From NCBI RefSeq assembly GCF_014196055.1, contig NZ_JACICY010000002.1, forward strand, positions 322,553 through 386,552: a DNA stretch of 64,000 nucleotides. The letters are read 5' to 3'. A program made the translations under genes and the position numbers. The stretch comes from Novosphingobium hassiacum. Its GTDB lineage: Bacteria; Pseudomonadota; Alphaproteobacteria; Sphingomonadales; Sphingomonadaceae. Below are positions 43,904 to 52,613 of the stretch, piece by piece. Under the pieces are notes generated by a model. That model was not told the DNA's origin. It searched no databases and saw nothing but the letters and a program-made list of their open reading frames with translations. Positions within the stretch are counted from its first letter, which is position 1; the number at the start of each line of letters is the position of its first letter.

Positions 43904-44587
43904 CTAGTAGATCAGTTCTTCGAGGCGATGTTCGGCGACGACACGCAGCGCCTGTTCGTCGCGGGTGATGATCCCGCGGCGTTGCAATGCAGCGATCGTG
44001 CGCGAGACGGTTTCGCGCGTGCTCTGGACCCGCAGCGCCAGCTGGCTGAGCACCGGGGGCGGGGCGATCGTCAGGTCGTCGCTCTCGCGCGCCATGCGCA
44101 GGATCTCGGCATGGACGCGGCCGGTGGCCGAGAGCGTGCTGCTGCCGGCAAGGCGATGGTTCTGGGCGGAAAGGCGCGCGATCATCTGGCGCGATACGGC
44201 CATGGCGACCGACGCGTGCGTGCTCATCAGCCCGAGCATCACGTGCGCCAGCAGCACGGCGGCGCGGACCATGTCGAGCGCGACGATCTCGAGCTCCTGT
44301 TCGGTCATCGCGAGCAGCGCGCCTTCGCCGAAGATGTCGCCGGGGCCATACTCCTCGAGCATCGCCTGACGCCCTTCGAGCGAGATCGCGCGCGCGCGTG
44401 CCCTGCCCGACAGCACGACGTGGACATGATCGCACCGCGCGCCGAGGCTGACGATGATCGTGCGCGCAGGGAAGCGCGCGTCGCGCGACGCGGCGGCAAT
44501 CTGGAGCGCGACGTCCTGTGCGCAGGCGAAGAAGCCCGCCAGCAGCGCGGGCATTTCAGCTTCAGGGTAAGGTTGTGCGGGCGTCAT
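43904..44587 (-). CDS. CRP/FNR-family transcriptional regulator
   Basis: This 227-residue protein has a cyclic-nucleotide-binding-like jelly roll (PARTIIVSLGARCDHVHVVLSGRARARAI, then LEEYGPGDIFGEGALLAM). A dimer helix and a C-terminal helix-turn-helix follow (SQLALRVQSTRETVSRTIAALQRRGII). The FNR-type N-terminal cysteine cluster is absent. The cAMP-contacting Arg-Ser pair of CRP is not obvious, so the ligand is unknown. It is divergent from the protease gene across 62 bases and convergent with the cyclase-like gene. It may therefore control the protease and read a nucleotide signal made nearby (inference). Confidence 0.9.
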   Translation of the reverse strand: MTPAQPYPEAEMPALLAGFFACAQDVALQIAAASRDARFPARTIIVSLGARCDHVHVVLSGRARARAISLEGRQAMLEEYGPGDIFGEGALLAMTEQELEIVALDMVRAAVLLAHVMLGLMSTHASVAMAVSRQMIARLSAQNHRLAGSSTLSATGRVHAEILRMARESDDLTIAPPPVLSQLALRVQSTRETVSRTIAALQRRGIITRDEQALRVVAEHRLEELIY

Positions 44588-44649
44588 CGTGACCGCAGAC
44601 TACAGGAACCGGGATGGCACGCAAAGGCAGCACGGAGGCGGGGAGGGCG

Positions 44650-45774
44650 ATGATCATGGCACAGCGTGTGCGGGCGACACTGGCGCTTCTTGCCGTGTTA
44701 GCGATGACCCTGACGGGGCCTGCGCGCGTGATGGCGCAGGACAGCGCCGCAGTGGCCGATACGGAGCAGACTGCAAACGCCGGGCCCGTCATCCCCACAG
44801 GCGATTGCGAGGCGCGGCGACTGTCCAAGGTCCGGCGCGTCGTCGGCGGCACCACCGCGAAAAAGGAAAACGGGCTGTGGCAGGCCGAGATCCTGTCCTC
44901 GCCGAGCTATAGCGAAGCCGACCGCGAGTATGATCGCAGCTTGGCCCACGGCGATCCGTGCAAGATCTACCTCGACCTGCGCGCCGATTACGAACTGGCG
45001 CACAAGTGCGGCGGATCGTGGCTGGGCGACGGCTTCGTGATTACCGCCGCGCATTGCGTGGACAACATTCCCGGTTTCAACGGCAAGGCGGGGAACGTGC
45101 TGACCGACCGGCGGGTGCGGCTTGGCACGCTGTCGCTGCTGGTGACCGACGGCTTCTTCGATATCGACGCGGTGGTGATCCATGCGGGCTACAATTCGGA
45201 GCGCAAGCTGGATGATATCGCGCTGATCCGGTTGCGGCCCGATGCCCGTCTGGCGCAATTCAAGTCGGCCAAGCGGCTGGCCGCGATCCGGACGATGGTG
45301 CCGTCGGACCCAGACTTTCGCCCCGACGAGGATCTGCTGGTGACCGGATGGGGCTGGATGGGATCGCGCGATGCCAAGGTCATGGTCACGCGGCTCGACA
45401 ACGAGGGCAACGTCCAGCGCAATCCCTCGGCCTTGCGGCAGTTGCAGTTGGCATGGCTGCCGGACGCAATGTGCCAGGCCGAATATGGCCGGTTCTACGA
45501 TGCGGGCATGCTATGCGCGGCAAGCCGCGATGCCGATGGCGCGATCGCGTTGGACAAGGACAGCTGCCAGGGCGACAGCGGGGGGCCGTTGACGCGAGTG
45601 GGCGCCAACGGCCGCCGCGTGCTGGTCGGGCTGGTATCGGGCGGGACCGGTTGCGGCGCGGGAAAGCCTGCGGTCTACACGCGCGTCTCGGCTTATGCCG
45701 ACTGGATCAGGCAGGCCAAGCGCGCCGCCGCGAGCGGCCGGGTGGTGCGTGTCCCGGCCGCTGCTGCGCGTTAG
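44650..45774 (+). CDS. Exported trypsin-like serine protease (S1 family)
   Basis: This 374-residue protein has an N-terminal signal peptide (TLALLAVLAMTLTGPARVMAQ) and a propeptide of about 45 residues. The S1 domain begins at an Arg-Val-Val-Gly-Gly activation site (RRVVGGTTAKKENG). The triad is in order: His in ITAAHCVDN, Asp in LDDIALIRL and Ser in SCQGDSGGPL. An Asp six residues before the Ser predicts cleavage after Arg or Lys. Several Cys suggest disulfides and a periplasmic or extracellular site. S1 proteases are uncommon in alphaproteobacteria. The start could be ATG 44650 or 44656; GGGAGG lies just before both. It is divergent from the CRP-type regulator. Confidence 0.88.
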   Translation: MIMAQRVRATLALLAVLAMTLTGPARVMAQDSAAVADTEQTANAGPVIPTGDCEARRLSKVRRVVGGTTAKKENGLWQAEILSSPSYSEADREYDRSLAHGDPCKIYLDLRADYELAHKCGGSWLGDGFVITAAHCVDNIPGFNGKAGNVLTDRRVRLGTLSLLVTDGFFDIDAVVIHAGYNSERKLDDIALIRLRPDARLAQFKSAKRLAAIRTMVPSDPDFRPDEDLLVTGWGWMGSRDAKVMVTRLDNEGNVQRNPSALRQLQLAWLPDAMCQAEYGRFYDAGMLCAASRDADGAIALDKDSCQGDSGGPLTRVGANGRRVLVGLVSGGTGCGAGKPAVYTRVSAYADWIRQAKRAAASGRVVRVPAAAAR

Positions 45775-45820
45775 GGCATAATTGCGGCGAGCAGCATAGC
45801 TGTCGTAAACCGACCCCCAA

Positions 45821-45877
45821 CCCCTCCCTTAAGGGAGGGGAGCGAGACTTATCCCCTTGGGGAGCGAGACTTATCGG
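45821..45877. repeat. 20-base palindrome followed by a 17-base direct repeat
   Basis: CCCCTCCCTTAAGGGAGGGG at 45821-45840 is a perfect palindrome. GGGGAGCGAGACTTATC occurs at 45837-45853 and again at 45859-45875. The element lies between the converging protease and lipoprotein genes and probably serves as a transcription end. The rest of the 45775-45943 gap shows no gene. Confidence 0.72.
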
Positions 45878-45943
45878 ACCGCAAGTGATCAGTCCCAGCG
45901 GGGTGGGTGTCCGCCATCGGTGCTTGCAGAACCAAACCGCCTT

Positions 45944-46231
45944 TTACTGCTCGGTCGGCGGGGTGCGTTCCACGACGCCCGTTTGCTCCTGCGGCCCCGT
46001 GCGCTCGACCACGCCGGTTTGTTCCTGAGGTCCGGTGCGTTCGACCACGCCCGTCTGCTCTTGCGGACCGGTCCGCTCGACGACGCCGGTCTGCGGATCG
46101 GGTGCGGTCTGGGTGGAAGTGGAGGCGGGTTTGACCGATGCGGCTGTCGCGGGGGCGTCGCTCATGCTGTGGCATCCGGCGAGTGCGCAGGCGGTCCCGG
46201 CCGCGAGTATGGTGACGATAATCTTGCGCAT
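45944..46231 (-). CDS. Small lipoprotein with four 12-residue tandem repeats
   Basis: This 95-residue protein has a lipoprotein signal peptide and lipobox LAGC, with the lipidated Cys at position 20. A Ser/Thr/Ala linker follows. Residues 48-95 are four consecutive copies of TGVVERTGPQEQ, the last reading TGVVERTPPTEQ. The copies differ mainly at synonymous positions in DNA, so the peptide is conserved rather than freshly amplified. ATG 46229-46231 begins 23 bases after the stop codon of the TIR gene, so both belong to one operon. The function is unknown; an envelope anchor or a presented ligand is conceivable. Confidence 0.78.
   Translation of the reverse strand: MRKIIVTILAAGTACALAGCHSMSDAPATAASVKPASTSTQTAPDPQTGVVERTGPQEQTGVVERTGPQEQTGVVERTGPQEQTGVVERTPPTEQ
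45947..46090 (-). repeat. Four in-frame 36-base tandem repeats
   Basis: The repeats encode residues 48-95 of the small lipoprotein. The DNA copies differ at several third codon positions, while the peptide stays the same in the first three copies. Confidence 0.8.
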
Positions 46232-46254
46232 CGTATTCCCCTTGTTGCTTGGTC

Positions 46255-48165
46255 TTATGCAAATCCTGCGGCGGCAGCGAGCGAGCGGAACCGTGGCGTT
46301 TCCCGCAAGGGGATCAGCAGCGGATCGCTGTACATCATCAGGAAGCCACCGTCGCGCAGCCTCCACGCCTTGTCGAGTTCGTCGAGCGCGCGATCGGGCT
46401 CGCCCCACTGGGCATGAATCTGCGCGTACTGGTAGAGGCTCTTGTCGCCCATCTGCCTGACCAGATCGTCGAGCGCCGTTTGCGCGGCGGCGCGGTTGCC
46501 GCGCTTGTGCGCGATGATCGCAAGGCCGGGCAGACGGCGCGGCGGGCTCTTCTCGCGCTCGAACGACTGCGCGGCGGCATCGAGATCGCCGAGCATGAGC
46601 TGGGCAAAGCCCATCAGCGAATGGATGCCCGAGAGCGTTGGATTGAGTGAGATCGCGAGGCGGTATTGCTCGATCGCCCCGGCATTGTCCCCGGCGACGA
46701 AGCGGACGTCGCCGCTCGACCGGAAGGTGCGGGCGTTGAGCGGATCGAGCGTTGCCGAGCGCGCGATGACGCTTGCGGCCTGATCGGTCCGGCGCAGGCG
46801 ACCAAGGAAGGTCCCGTGGCGCGCGAGGATGTCGGCATCGCCCGGGGCGAGTTCGTAGGAACGCTGGTAAGGAGCAACCGCGGCGCGCATGTCCAGCAGG
46901 CCGCTCGAATAGGCAAAGCCGAGCGCGGAGAAGCCCTCGGCAAAAGCGGGCGCGAGCGTGGTGGCCTTTTTGGCGGCGGCGACGGCGCTGGCATAGCCGA
47001 GCGTGCGCCCCGCTTCATCGTCATAGAGGTTGCCGATGACCATCAGCGCGCGCGAGCGGGCGGCGTGCGCCCCGGCGTAGGACGGATCGAGCGCAATCGC
47101 GCGGTCGAAATAGGCCAGCGCCGCGCGGTCGCTGGCCTCGTCGATCCCGGCTTCGTAGAGGTCGCGCCCGCGCAAGTAGGCATCGAACGCAGAGACATCG
47201 GTAGTGCCGCCGACCGCGCCCGCCGCGTCTGTTTCTCGCGGGCCGAGCGCGACAGACAAGGCCTGCGCGACGGTTCCGGCGATCTCGTTCTGCAGAGCGA
47301 AGATATCGGCGAGCGGGCGTTCGTAGCTTTGCGCCCATTTGCTGAGGCCCGTGGACCCTTCGGCCATCTGCGCCGCGATCTTGACGCGACCCGCAGCGCG
47401 CTGGACGTTGCCCGACAGGACGAACGCGACGCCAAGCTCGCTGGCGATCTTGCGGATGTCGCCCGATTGGCGGTCGACGGTTTCGGACGAGGCTTGCCCC
47501 ACGATCTGCAGCATCGGGTTGCGGATCAGGCGGGTGCGGATTTCGCTGGTCAGGCCGTCGGAGAAATAGCGCTGTTCGGCCTCGCCGGTCAGGTTGGCGA
47601 AAGGCAGAACGGCGATGCTGGGCTTGGGTGAGCCGCCTCGGTTACGCAGCGCGATGCCGCTGCCGACCGCAACCACCGCGACGCTGCCCGCGACGATGGC
47701 GGCGCGGCGGGTGACCAGCGCGGGGCGGCGTGCGGGCGTGCGGGGCGGTATCGCCTGCGGTTCGCGTTGGTGGAGCGCGGCGACGGCGCGCAGGAACTTC
47801 TGCGCAGGCTCGCTATCGGGTTTGCCCAGCGACTTGCCGATGTCGATGGCCTGGAACTGGCGGAAGCCGAGCGGCGGGAGCGAGCCGTCGATCGACAGCG
47901 GCACGAGCCGACCGGAGTTACGCCCGTGTTCGGCCTCGTCATGGACCCAGTACGATGACGTCGAGGTGGCCGACCACAGCACGACCACGGCACTGGCGGC
48001 TTCGAGTGCGTCGGCAATGGTCTTGGAGAAGCGTTCGCCGCCTTCGAGCAACCCGTCCCACCATACGCTGAACCCCGCCTGTTCGAGCAGGGCGACAACG
48101 GCGACGGCCGCCTTGCGGTCGGCAGAGGCGTAGCTGAGGAAGACGCTGCGTGGAGGGTCGACCAT
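46255..48165 (-). CDS. TIR-domain membrane protein with TolB-like and TPR regions
   Basis: This 636-residue protein has a TIR domain at residues 7-108 (SVFLSYASADR, GFSVWWD, VVLWSATSTSSYWVHDEAEHG). Glu77 is at the position of the catalytic glutamate of TIR NAD-cleaving enzymes. A single membrane helix follows at about 154-172, then a TolB/FlgO-like domain at about 181-305 (SIAVLPFANLTGEAEQRYFS), as found in cyclase-associated proteins. At least five TPR-type repeats run to the C-terminus. The TIR part would be cytoplasmic and the repeats probably periplasmic. It shares an operon with the repeat lipoprotein and diverges from the SLOG membrane protein gene. NADase activity and a defence role are inference. 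Confidence 0.85.
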   Translation of the reverse strand: MVDPPRSVFLSYASADRKAAVAVVALLEQAGFSVWWDGLLEGGERFSKTIADALEAASAVVVLWSATSTSSYWVHDEAEHGRNSGRLVPLSIDGSLPPLGFRQFQAIDIGKSLGKPDSEPAQKFLRAVAALHQREPQAIPPRTPARRPALVTRRAAIVAGSVAVVAVGSGIALRNRGGSPKPSIAVLPFANLTGEAEQRYFSDGLTSEIRTRLIRNPMLQIVGQASSETVDRQSGDIRKIASELGVAFVLSGNVQRAAGRVKIAAQMAEGSTGLSKWAQSYERPLADIFALQNEIAGTVAQALSVALGPRETDAAGAVGGTTDVSAFDAYLRGRDLYEAGIDEASDRAALAYFDRAIALDPSYAGAHAARSRALMVIGNLYDDEAGRTLGYASAVAAAKKATTLAPAFAEGFSALGFAYSSGLLDMRAAVAPYQRSYELAPGDADILARHGTFLGRLRRTDQAASVIARSATLDPLNARTFRSSGDVRFVAGDNAGAIEQYRLAISLNPTLSGIHSLMGFAQLMLGDLDAAAQSFEREKSPPRRLPGLAIIAHKRGNRAAAQTALDDLVRQMGDKSLYQYAQIHAQWGEPDRALDELDKAWRLRDGGFLMMYSDPLLIPLRETPRFRSLAAAAGFA

Positions 48166-48395
48166 TACCGGGATGTTCCCGGCCGGGCGTCAAGACTGCC
48201 GAGCATCGACTTCACCCCCCATTAAATCCCCCGATTACTGTCAGGCATATAGCAGATGTGCGCGTTCGGCCATTGCTCATGCGCAATTGTGGACGGTCCG
48301 ATTGGTGGGTGGCAAGAATTGCGCGGCGTGGTTACTGTGCCTGCAGCGGGCTGGCGCATCCGGCATAGCGAAGCAGGCGGGGGCCGGTTCGATAC

Positions 48396-50072
48396 ATGCC
48401 CGGATATGACGTTCAGGCACCGCTTCCACCGCTCGGGTTCGGGATCGGGATCGTGGGTCACAGGCCCGATCGGCTGGTCGATCAGCCCGCGATCGCGCGA
48501 TGTCTCGGGCGGCTGTTCGGGGTGGTCGAGGAGGCGCTTGGCGCCACGGCGGCGAAGGGCGGACATGGGGCCGCGGTTCCGCCACGATTGGTTTCGGCGC
48601 TTGCCGAAGGTGCGGACCGGATTGCGGCGCGTGTCGCGCTGGCGCGCGGCATGGCGCTGGTCGCGGTGCTGCCGTTCGCGGCGGACGTCTACGAGGGCGA
48701 TTTCGCCGATGCGGCGGCGCGAGATGAGTTTCGACAGCTGGTTGCAGCGGCACAGGCCAGTGTCGTGCTTGATGGGGAAGTTGCGGCACGCGAGCGCGCT
48801 TATGACCGGGCGGGGCTGGTGTTGCTCGAGAACGTGGACCTGCTGATCGCGGTGTGGGATGGCGGTCCGGGCCGGGGCCGGGGCGGCACGCGCGAGGTGA
48901 TCGAGGAAGCGGCGCGGCGCGGCGTTCCGGTGGTGACGGTCTCGACCGACGGGCTGCAGGTGGAACTCCGCAGCGCAAGTCTGGACGCGTACGCATCGCG
49001 CTTTGCCGACCTGCCGCGCCTGCCCGAAGCGCGGCTGGAAGGGCTGGTCGCGGAGCTTGTCTCGCTGCCTGATGGCAAAAGCGCGGTTGCAGAATGGGCG
49101 TGGCTAAGCCGACTGCCATCGTTCGGGGTGGGCCACCGGGTCTATCCGGCGCTGCTGCGACTGGCCGGGGCCGGTTCGGCGAAATCTGCTTCCCCCATGT
49201 CTGCTGCCGGTGACGCGCTGAGCGAGGCATTCGGGTGGTGGGATGCGGCGGCGGTCGAGGCGGCGCAGGCGTTTCGATCGGCGGTGATCGTGAACTTCGG
49301 CCTCGCAGCGCTGGCGGTGGTGCTGGCGGCGGGATCGGTGCTGGCGGGACACTGGAAATGGGTGTTCGTCTTGCTCGAGGTGGTGACGATCCTGTTGCTG
49401 CTGGCCAATACCGTCGTCGGACGCCGCCGCAACTGGCAGGACCGCTGGCTGGAATCGCGCGAGGTGGCCGAACTGCTGCGCGTCGCGTCGATCCAGCGGT
49501 ATCTGGCGATCGGGCGGATCGCGGGCGTCGGCGATGGGGGGTGGGCCAGCGCCTATGTCACCGCGTTCACGCGCGCTGCGCCGCTGCGCTCGATCGACCT
49601 GTCCAACCCCGCGGCCTCGGGCCTTGAGGCGATCGAGGCGGTGCGGCGGCAGTCCGCGTGGAATGCGGCGACGGCCGGACGGATGCACCGCGCCGCGCAC
49701 CGGATCGAGCGGTTCGGCGAGATTCTGTTCGGCATAGTCCTGCTGGCAGCGGTGATCTGGCTGGGTCTTTGCGCGACCCTGCCCCAAGTGGCGGCGGCGC
49801 TGAAGTATCCGCTGACCGCGCTGTCGGCCGGTTTGCCTGCGGTTGCTACGGCGAGCTACGGGATCAGGGTGATCATCGACTTCGAGGGGATCGCCGAACG
49901 CTCGCATCGCATCGCTGCGGGGCTGACGCTGTTGCTCGACAGGCTCGATGCGGGGCCGCGTAGCGCCGAGGGGCTGCAGGGCTTCTGCCGCGCGGCATCG
50001 GCCACGATGATCGCCGACGTCGCCTCGTGGCGGCTGCTGGCAGAGGGGCGCCGACTGGCCATTCCGGGCTGA
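48396..50072 (+). CDS. SLOG-domain protein with two pairs of membrane helices (SLATT-like)
   Basis: This 558-residue protein has an N-terminal SLOG-like Rossmannoid domain (about residues 15-185). Its features are GIGIVGHRPDRL, VSALAEGADRIAARVALA, LVAVLPFAADVYEGDF and a later strand VDLLIAVWDGGPGRGRGGT, the typical ligand-binding pattern. Two helical hairpins follow: helices at about 298-317 and 321-341, then about 441-460 and 472-492. Each pair is accompanied by an amphipathic helical stretch (RWLESREVAELLRVASIQRY, RIAAGLTLLLDRL). This resembles the SLATT two-helix effectors predicted to open membranes when their partner senses a nucleotide. The gene is divergent from the TIR gene across 230 bases that hold no other gene. 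Assignment is by motif reading. Confidence 0.72.
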   Translation: MPGYDVQAPLPPLGFGIGIVGHRPDRLVDQPAIARCLGRLFGVVEEALGATAAKGGHGAAVPPRLVSALAEGADRIAARVALARGMALVAVLPFAADVYEGDFADAAARDEFRQLVAAAQASVVLDGEVAARERAYDRAGLVLLENVDLLIAVWDGGPGRGRGGTREVIEEAARRGVPVVTVSTDGLQVELRSASLDAYASRFADLPRLPEARLEGLVAELVSLPDGKSAVAEWAWLSRLPSFGVGHRVYPALLRLAGAGSAKSASPMSAAGDALSEAFGWWDAAAVEAAQAFRSAVIVNFGLAALAVVLAAGSVLAGHWKWVFVLLEVVTILLLLANTVVGRRRNWQDRWLESREVAELLRVASIQRYLAIGRIAGVGDGGWASAYVTAFTRAAPLRSIDLSNPAASGLEAIEAVRRQSAWNAATAGRMHRAAHRIERFGEILFGIVLLAAVIWLGLCATLPQVAAALKYPLTALSAGLPAVATASYGIRVIIDFEGIAERSHRIAAGLTLLLDRLDAGPRSAEGLQGFCRAASATMIADVASWRLLAEGRRLAIPG

Positions 50073-50081
50073 GCGGCGGTG

Positions 50082-51257
50082 CTATCCGATGCTGTCGCGC
50101 CAGCGTGCCAGCTGCGTGATCGCCTGTTCGAGCAGGGCTTCGGGCTTGCAGTGGCACAGGCGGACGATGTGGCGCGGGGCGTCGGGGCCTTCCCATAGCG
50201 CTGAAAGCGGGATCGATGCGACGCGTGCTTCACGCACCGCCTGTTCGGCAAAAGTGCGGTCGTCGAGCGGGATGCCCGATGCGGCCAGATCGATGCAGGC
50301 GAACCAGGTGGCGGCACTGTCGAGCACGGCGAAGCCTTCGCGGGACAGGCCTTCGAGCAAGGCACTGCGGGTCTGCGCCCAGCGGTCGCTGCAGGCTTGC
50401 GCGATAGCGGGCTGATCGAGCCCGGCGGCGACGGCCCACTGCAGCATCGGCGGAGTGGTGAAAGTGAGGAACTGGTGCGCGCGGGCGAGCACTGCGGCCA
50501 TCTCGGGCGCGGCGATCAGCCAGCCGACCTTCCACCCGGTGACGCCGAAGATCTTGCCGGCCGAGCCGATCTTGACCGTGCGTGCGGCCATACCCGGCTG
50601 GGCCAGCAGCGAGGCGTGGGGATTGCCGTCGAAGCGGACGTTTTCCCACACCTCGTCGCAGATCGCGATCAGATCGTGCGCGGTGCAGACTTGCGCGAGC
50701 ATCGCGAGGTCTGCGGGGCTGGCAAGCGTGCCGGTGGGGTTGAGCGGATCGTTGAGCACGAGCGCGCGGGTGCGCGGGGTGATCGCGGCGTCTATCGCGG
50801 TGCGGTCATAGCCCCAATGCGGCGGGCGCAGGGGGATGAACACGGGCACGCCGCCAGCGCGCCGGATCATCGGCGCATAGGCATCGTAGGCGGGCGCGAA
50901 GAGCAGGACTTCGTCGCCCGGTGAGACGACGCCGAGGATGGCGGCAGCGATAGCCTCGGTCGCGCCGCTGGTGACGATCACGCCTTCAGGCGCGATGGCG
51001 AGGTGCTGGGTGCGGGCGTAGAACCTTGCGATGGCGCGGCGCAGTTCGGGCAGGCCCGCCATCGGCGGATATTGGTGCGATTTTTCCGCAGTCGCGTGGG
51101 CGAGCGCGTTCAGCAGGGCAGGGTGGGGCGGATCGTCGGGGAAGCCCTGCCCGAGATTGATCGCGCCCAGATCGCGCGCGAGGCCTGACATGTGTTCGAA
51201 CACGGTGAGCGGCATGTCGCGGTAGACGGGTGCCAGCCGCTGCGCGGGATCGGTCAT
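50082..51257 (-). CDS. PLP-dependent class I aminotransferase
   Basis: This 391-residue fold-type I aminotransferase resembles the methionine/kynurenine aminotransferase group (YbdL, KAT). It has [41 protein letters not shown], the PLP-lysine region [18 protein letters not shown] and a C-terminal Arg near HIVRLCHCK for the substrate carboxylate. Its ATG overlaps the stop codon of the glutaryl-CoA dehydrogenase gene (TGATG), so the two are coupled. Linked to GcdH, it might act on lysine- or tryptophan-pathway amino acids such as 2-aminoadipate (inference). Confidence 0.88.
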   Translation of the reverse strand: MTDPAQRLAPVYRDMPLTVFEHMSGLARDLGAINLGQGFPDDPPHPALLNALAHATAEKSHQYPPMAGLPELRRAIARFYARTQHLAIAPEGVIVTSGATEAIAAAILGVVSPGDEVLLFAPAYDAYAPMIRRAGGVPVFIPLRPPHWGYDRTAIDAAITPRTRALVLNDPLNPTGTLASPADLAMLAQVCTAHDLIAICDEVWENVRFDGNPHASLLAQPGMAARTVKIGSAGKIFGVTGWKVGWLIAAPEMAAVLARAHQFLTFTTPPMLQWAVAAGLDQPAIAQACSDRWAQTRSALLEGLSREGFAVLDSAATWFACIDLAASGIPLDDRTFAEQAVREARVASIPLSALWEGPDAPRHIVRLCHCKPEALLEQAITQLARWRDSIG

Positions 51258-52441
51258 CAGAACGCGGCGATTCCGGTGATGGCGCGGCCCAGGATCAGCG
51301 CGTGGACATCGTGCGTGCCTTCGTAGGTGTTGACCGTTTCAAGGTTCACCATGTGGCGGATCACCTGATAGTCCCCCGAAATGCCGTTGCCGCCATGCAT
51401 GTCGCGCGAGGTGCGGGCGATGTCGAGCGCCTTGCCGACGTTGTTGCGCTTGACGATCGAGATCATCTCGGGCGCGAAGGCACCTTCGTCCATCAGGCGT
51501 CCGATGCGCAAGCTGGCGTGGAGGCCGAGCGTGATGTCGGTGAGCATGTCGGCCAGCTTCTTCTGGAATAGCTGCGTGGCGGCAAGCGGTCGGCCGAACT
51601 GGTGGCGGTCGAGGCCGTACTGGCGCGCGGCGGCAAAGCAGAATTCGGCAGCGCCCAAAGCTCCCCACGAAATGCCGTAGCGGGCGCGGTTGAGGCAGCC
51701 GAACGGGCCTTTCAGCCCTTGCACGTTGGGCAGCAGCGCGTCGTCGGGCACGAACACGTCTTCCATCACGACCATGCCGGTGATCGAGGCGCGCAGGGAG
51801 ATCTTGTTCTCGATTTTGGGCGCGGACAGCCCCTTCATGCCTTTTTCGAGGACGAAGCCGCGGATGCCATCGCTGTGCGCGTCGCTCTTGGCCCAGACCA
51901 CGAAGACATCGGCGATCGGCGCGTTGGAGATCCAGGTCTTGGTGCCGTTGAGCACGTAGCCGCCGTCAACTTTCCTGGCATGGGTGCGCATGCCGCCCGG
52001 GTCGGACCCGGCGTCGGGCTCGGTCAGGCCGAAGCAGCCGATCCATTCGCCGGTGGCGAGCTTGGGCAGGTACTTGCGGCGCTGCTCTTCCGAGCCGTAT
52101 TCATAGATCGGGAACATGACGAGGCTCGACTGCACGCTCATCATCGAGCGGTAGCCTGAATCGACCCGTTCGACCTCGCGCGCGACGAGGCCGTAGGCGA
52201 CGTAGCCGGCATCGGCGCAGCCGTATTCCTCGGGCAGGGTCAGCCCCAGCAGGCCCTGCGCGCCCATCTCGCGGAAGATTTCGGGATCGGTGTGCTCGTT
52301 GGCGAAGGCATCGATCACGCGCGGCTGCAGGCGGTCCTGCGCGAAGGAGCGCGCCGCGTCGCGGATCATCCGTTCATCGTCGGTAAGCTGGCCTTCGAGC
52401 GCCAGCGCGTCTTCCCAATCGAACCGGACCATGCCTGCCAT
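51257..52441 (-). CDS. gcdH: Glutaryl-CoA dehydrogenase
   Basis: This 394-residue acyl-CoA dehydrogenase oxidatively decarboxylates glutaryl-CoA to crotonyl-CoA in lysine and tryptophan breakdown. The FAD and substrate motifs are [33 protein letters not shown] and [19 protein letters not shown], with the catalytic Glu in [16 protein letters not shown], all as in GcdH. The basic residue pattern and RASITG are specific to this branch. ATG 52439-52441 follows an AGGAGA site. It is the first gene of a two-gene unit with the aminotransferase. Confidence 0.93.
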   Translation of the reverse strand: MAGMVRFDWEDALALEGQLTDDERMIRDAARSFAQDRLQPRVIDAFANEHTDPEIFREMGAQGLLGLTLPEEYGCADAGYVAYGLVAREVERVDSGYRSMMSVQSSLVMFPIYEYGSEEQRRKYLPKLATGEWIGCFGLTEPDAGSDPGGMRTHARKVDGGYVLNGTKTWISNAPIADVFVVWAKSDAHSDGIRGFVLEKGMKGLSAPKIENKISLRASITGMVVMEDVFVPDDALLPNVQGLKGPFGCLNRARYGISWGALGAAEFCFAAARQYGLDRHQFGRPLAATQLFQKKLADMLTDITLGLHASLRIGRLMDEGAFAPEMISIVKRNNVGKALDIARTSRDMHGGNGISGDYQVIRHMVNLETVNTYEGTHDVHALILGRAITGIAAF

Positions 52442-52577
52442 TTTCGTATCTCCTGATTGCTTGACGATTGGCATTGTCTCGCGACCGCATCAACACGCCT
52501 TTTGTTCATTTGTTGTGGTGGCGCGAAAGAATGTGCCCCGCGCGGGCGACTTGCGCCTTGCAGGTCATGCGATACAA

Positions 52578-52592
52578 GTTGCGTATAGCAAC
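52578..52592. promoter_or_regulatory. GTTGC-N5-GCAAC inverted repeat upstream of the aldolase-like gene
   Basis: GTTGCGTATAGCAAC lies 22-36 bases before the ATG at 52614, in the divergent region shared with gcdH. It is a plausible repressor site. The arm sequence GTTGC/GCAAC also occurs in the folD promoter region at 16027-16047 with a wider spacer. Confidence 0.3.
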
Positions 52593-52613
52593 GATAAATC
52601 CGGAGAGCGCGTG

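Noticed and set aside
42291..44435. A 714-codon open frame on the minus strand opposite the TPR-SLOG gene
   Set aside because: Low-complexity Arg/His/Gln composition and no start signal. The plus-strand frame has recognisable domains and a ribosome-binding site.
45947..46090. CRISPR-like tandem repeats
   Set aside because: The repeats are contiguous, 36 bases long without spacers, and encode a conserved peptide in frame.
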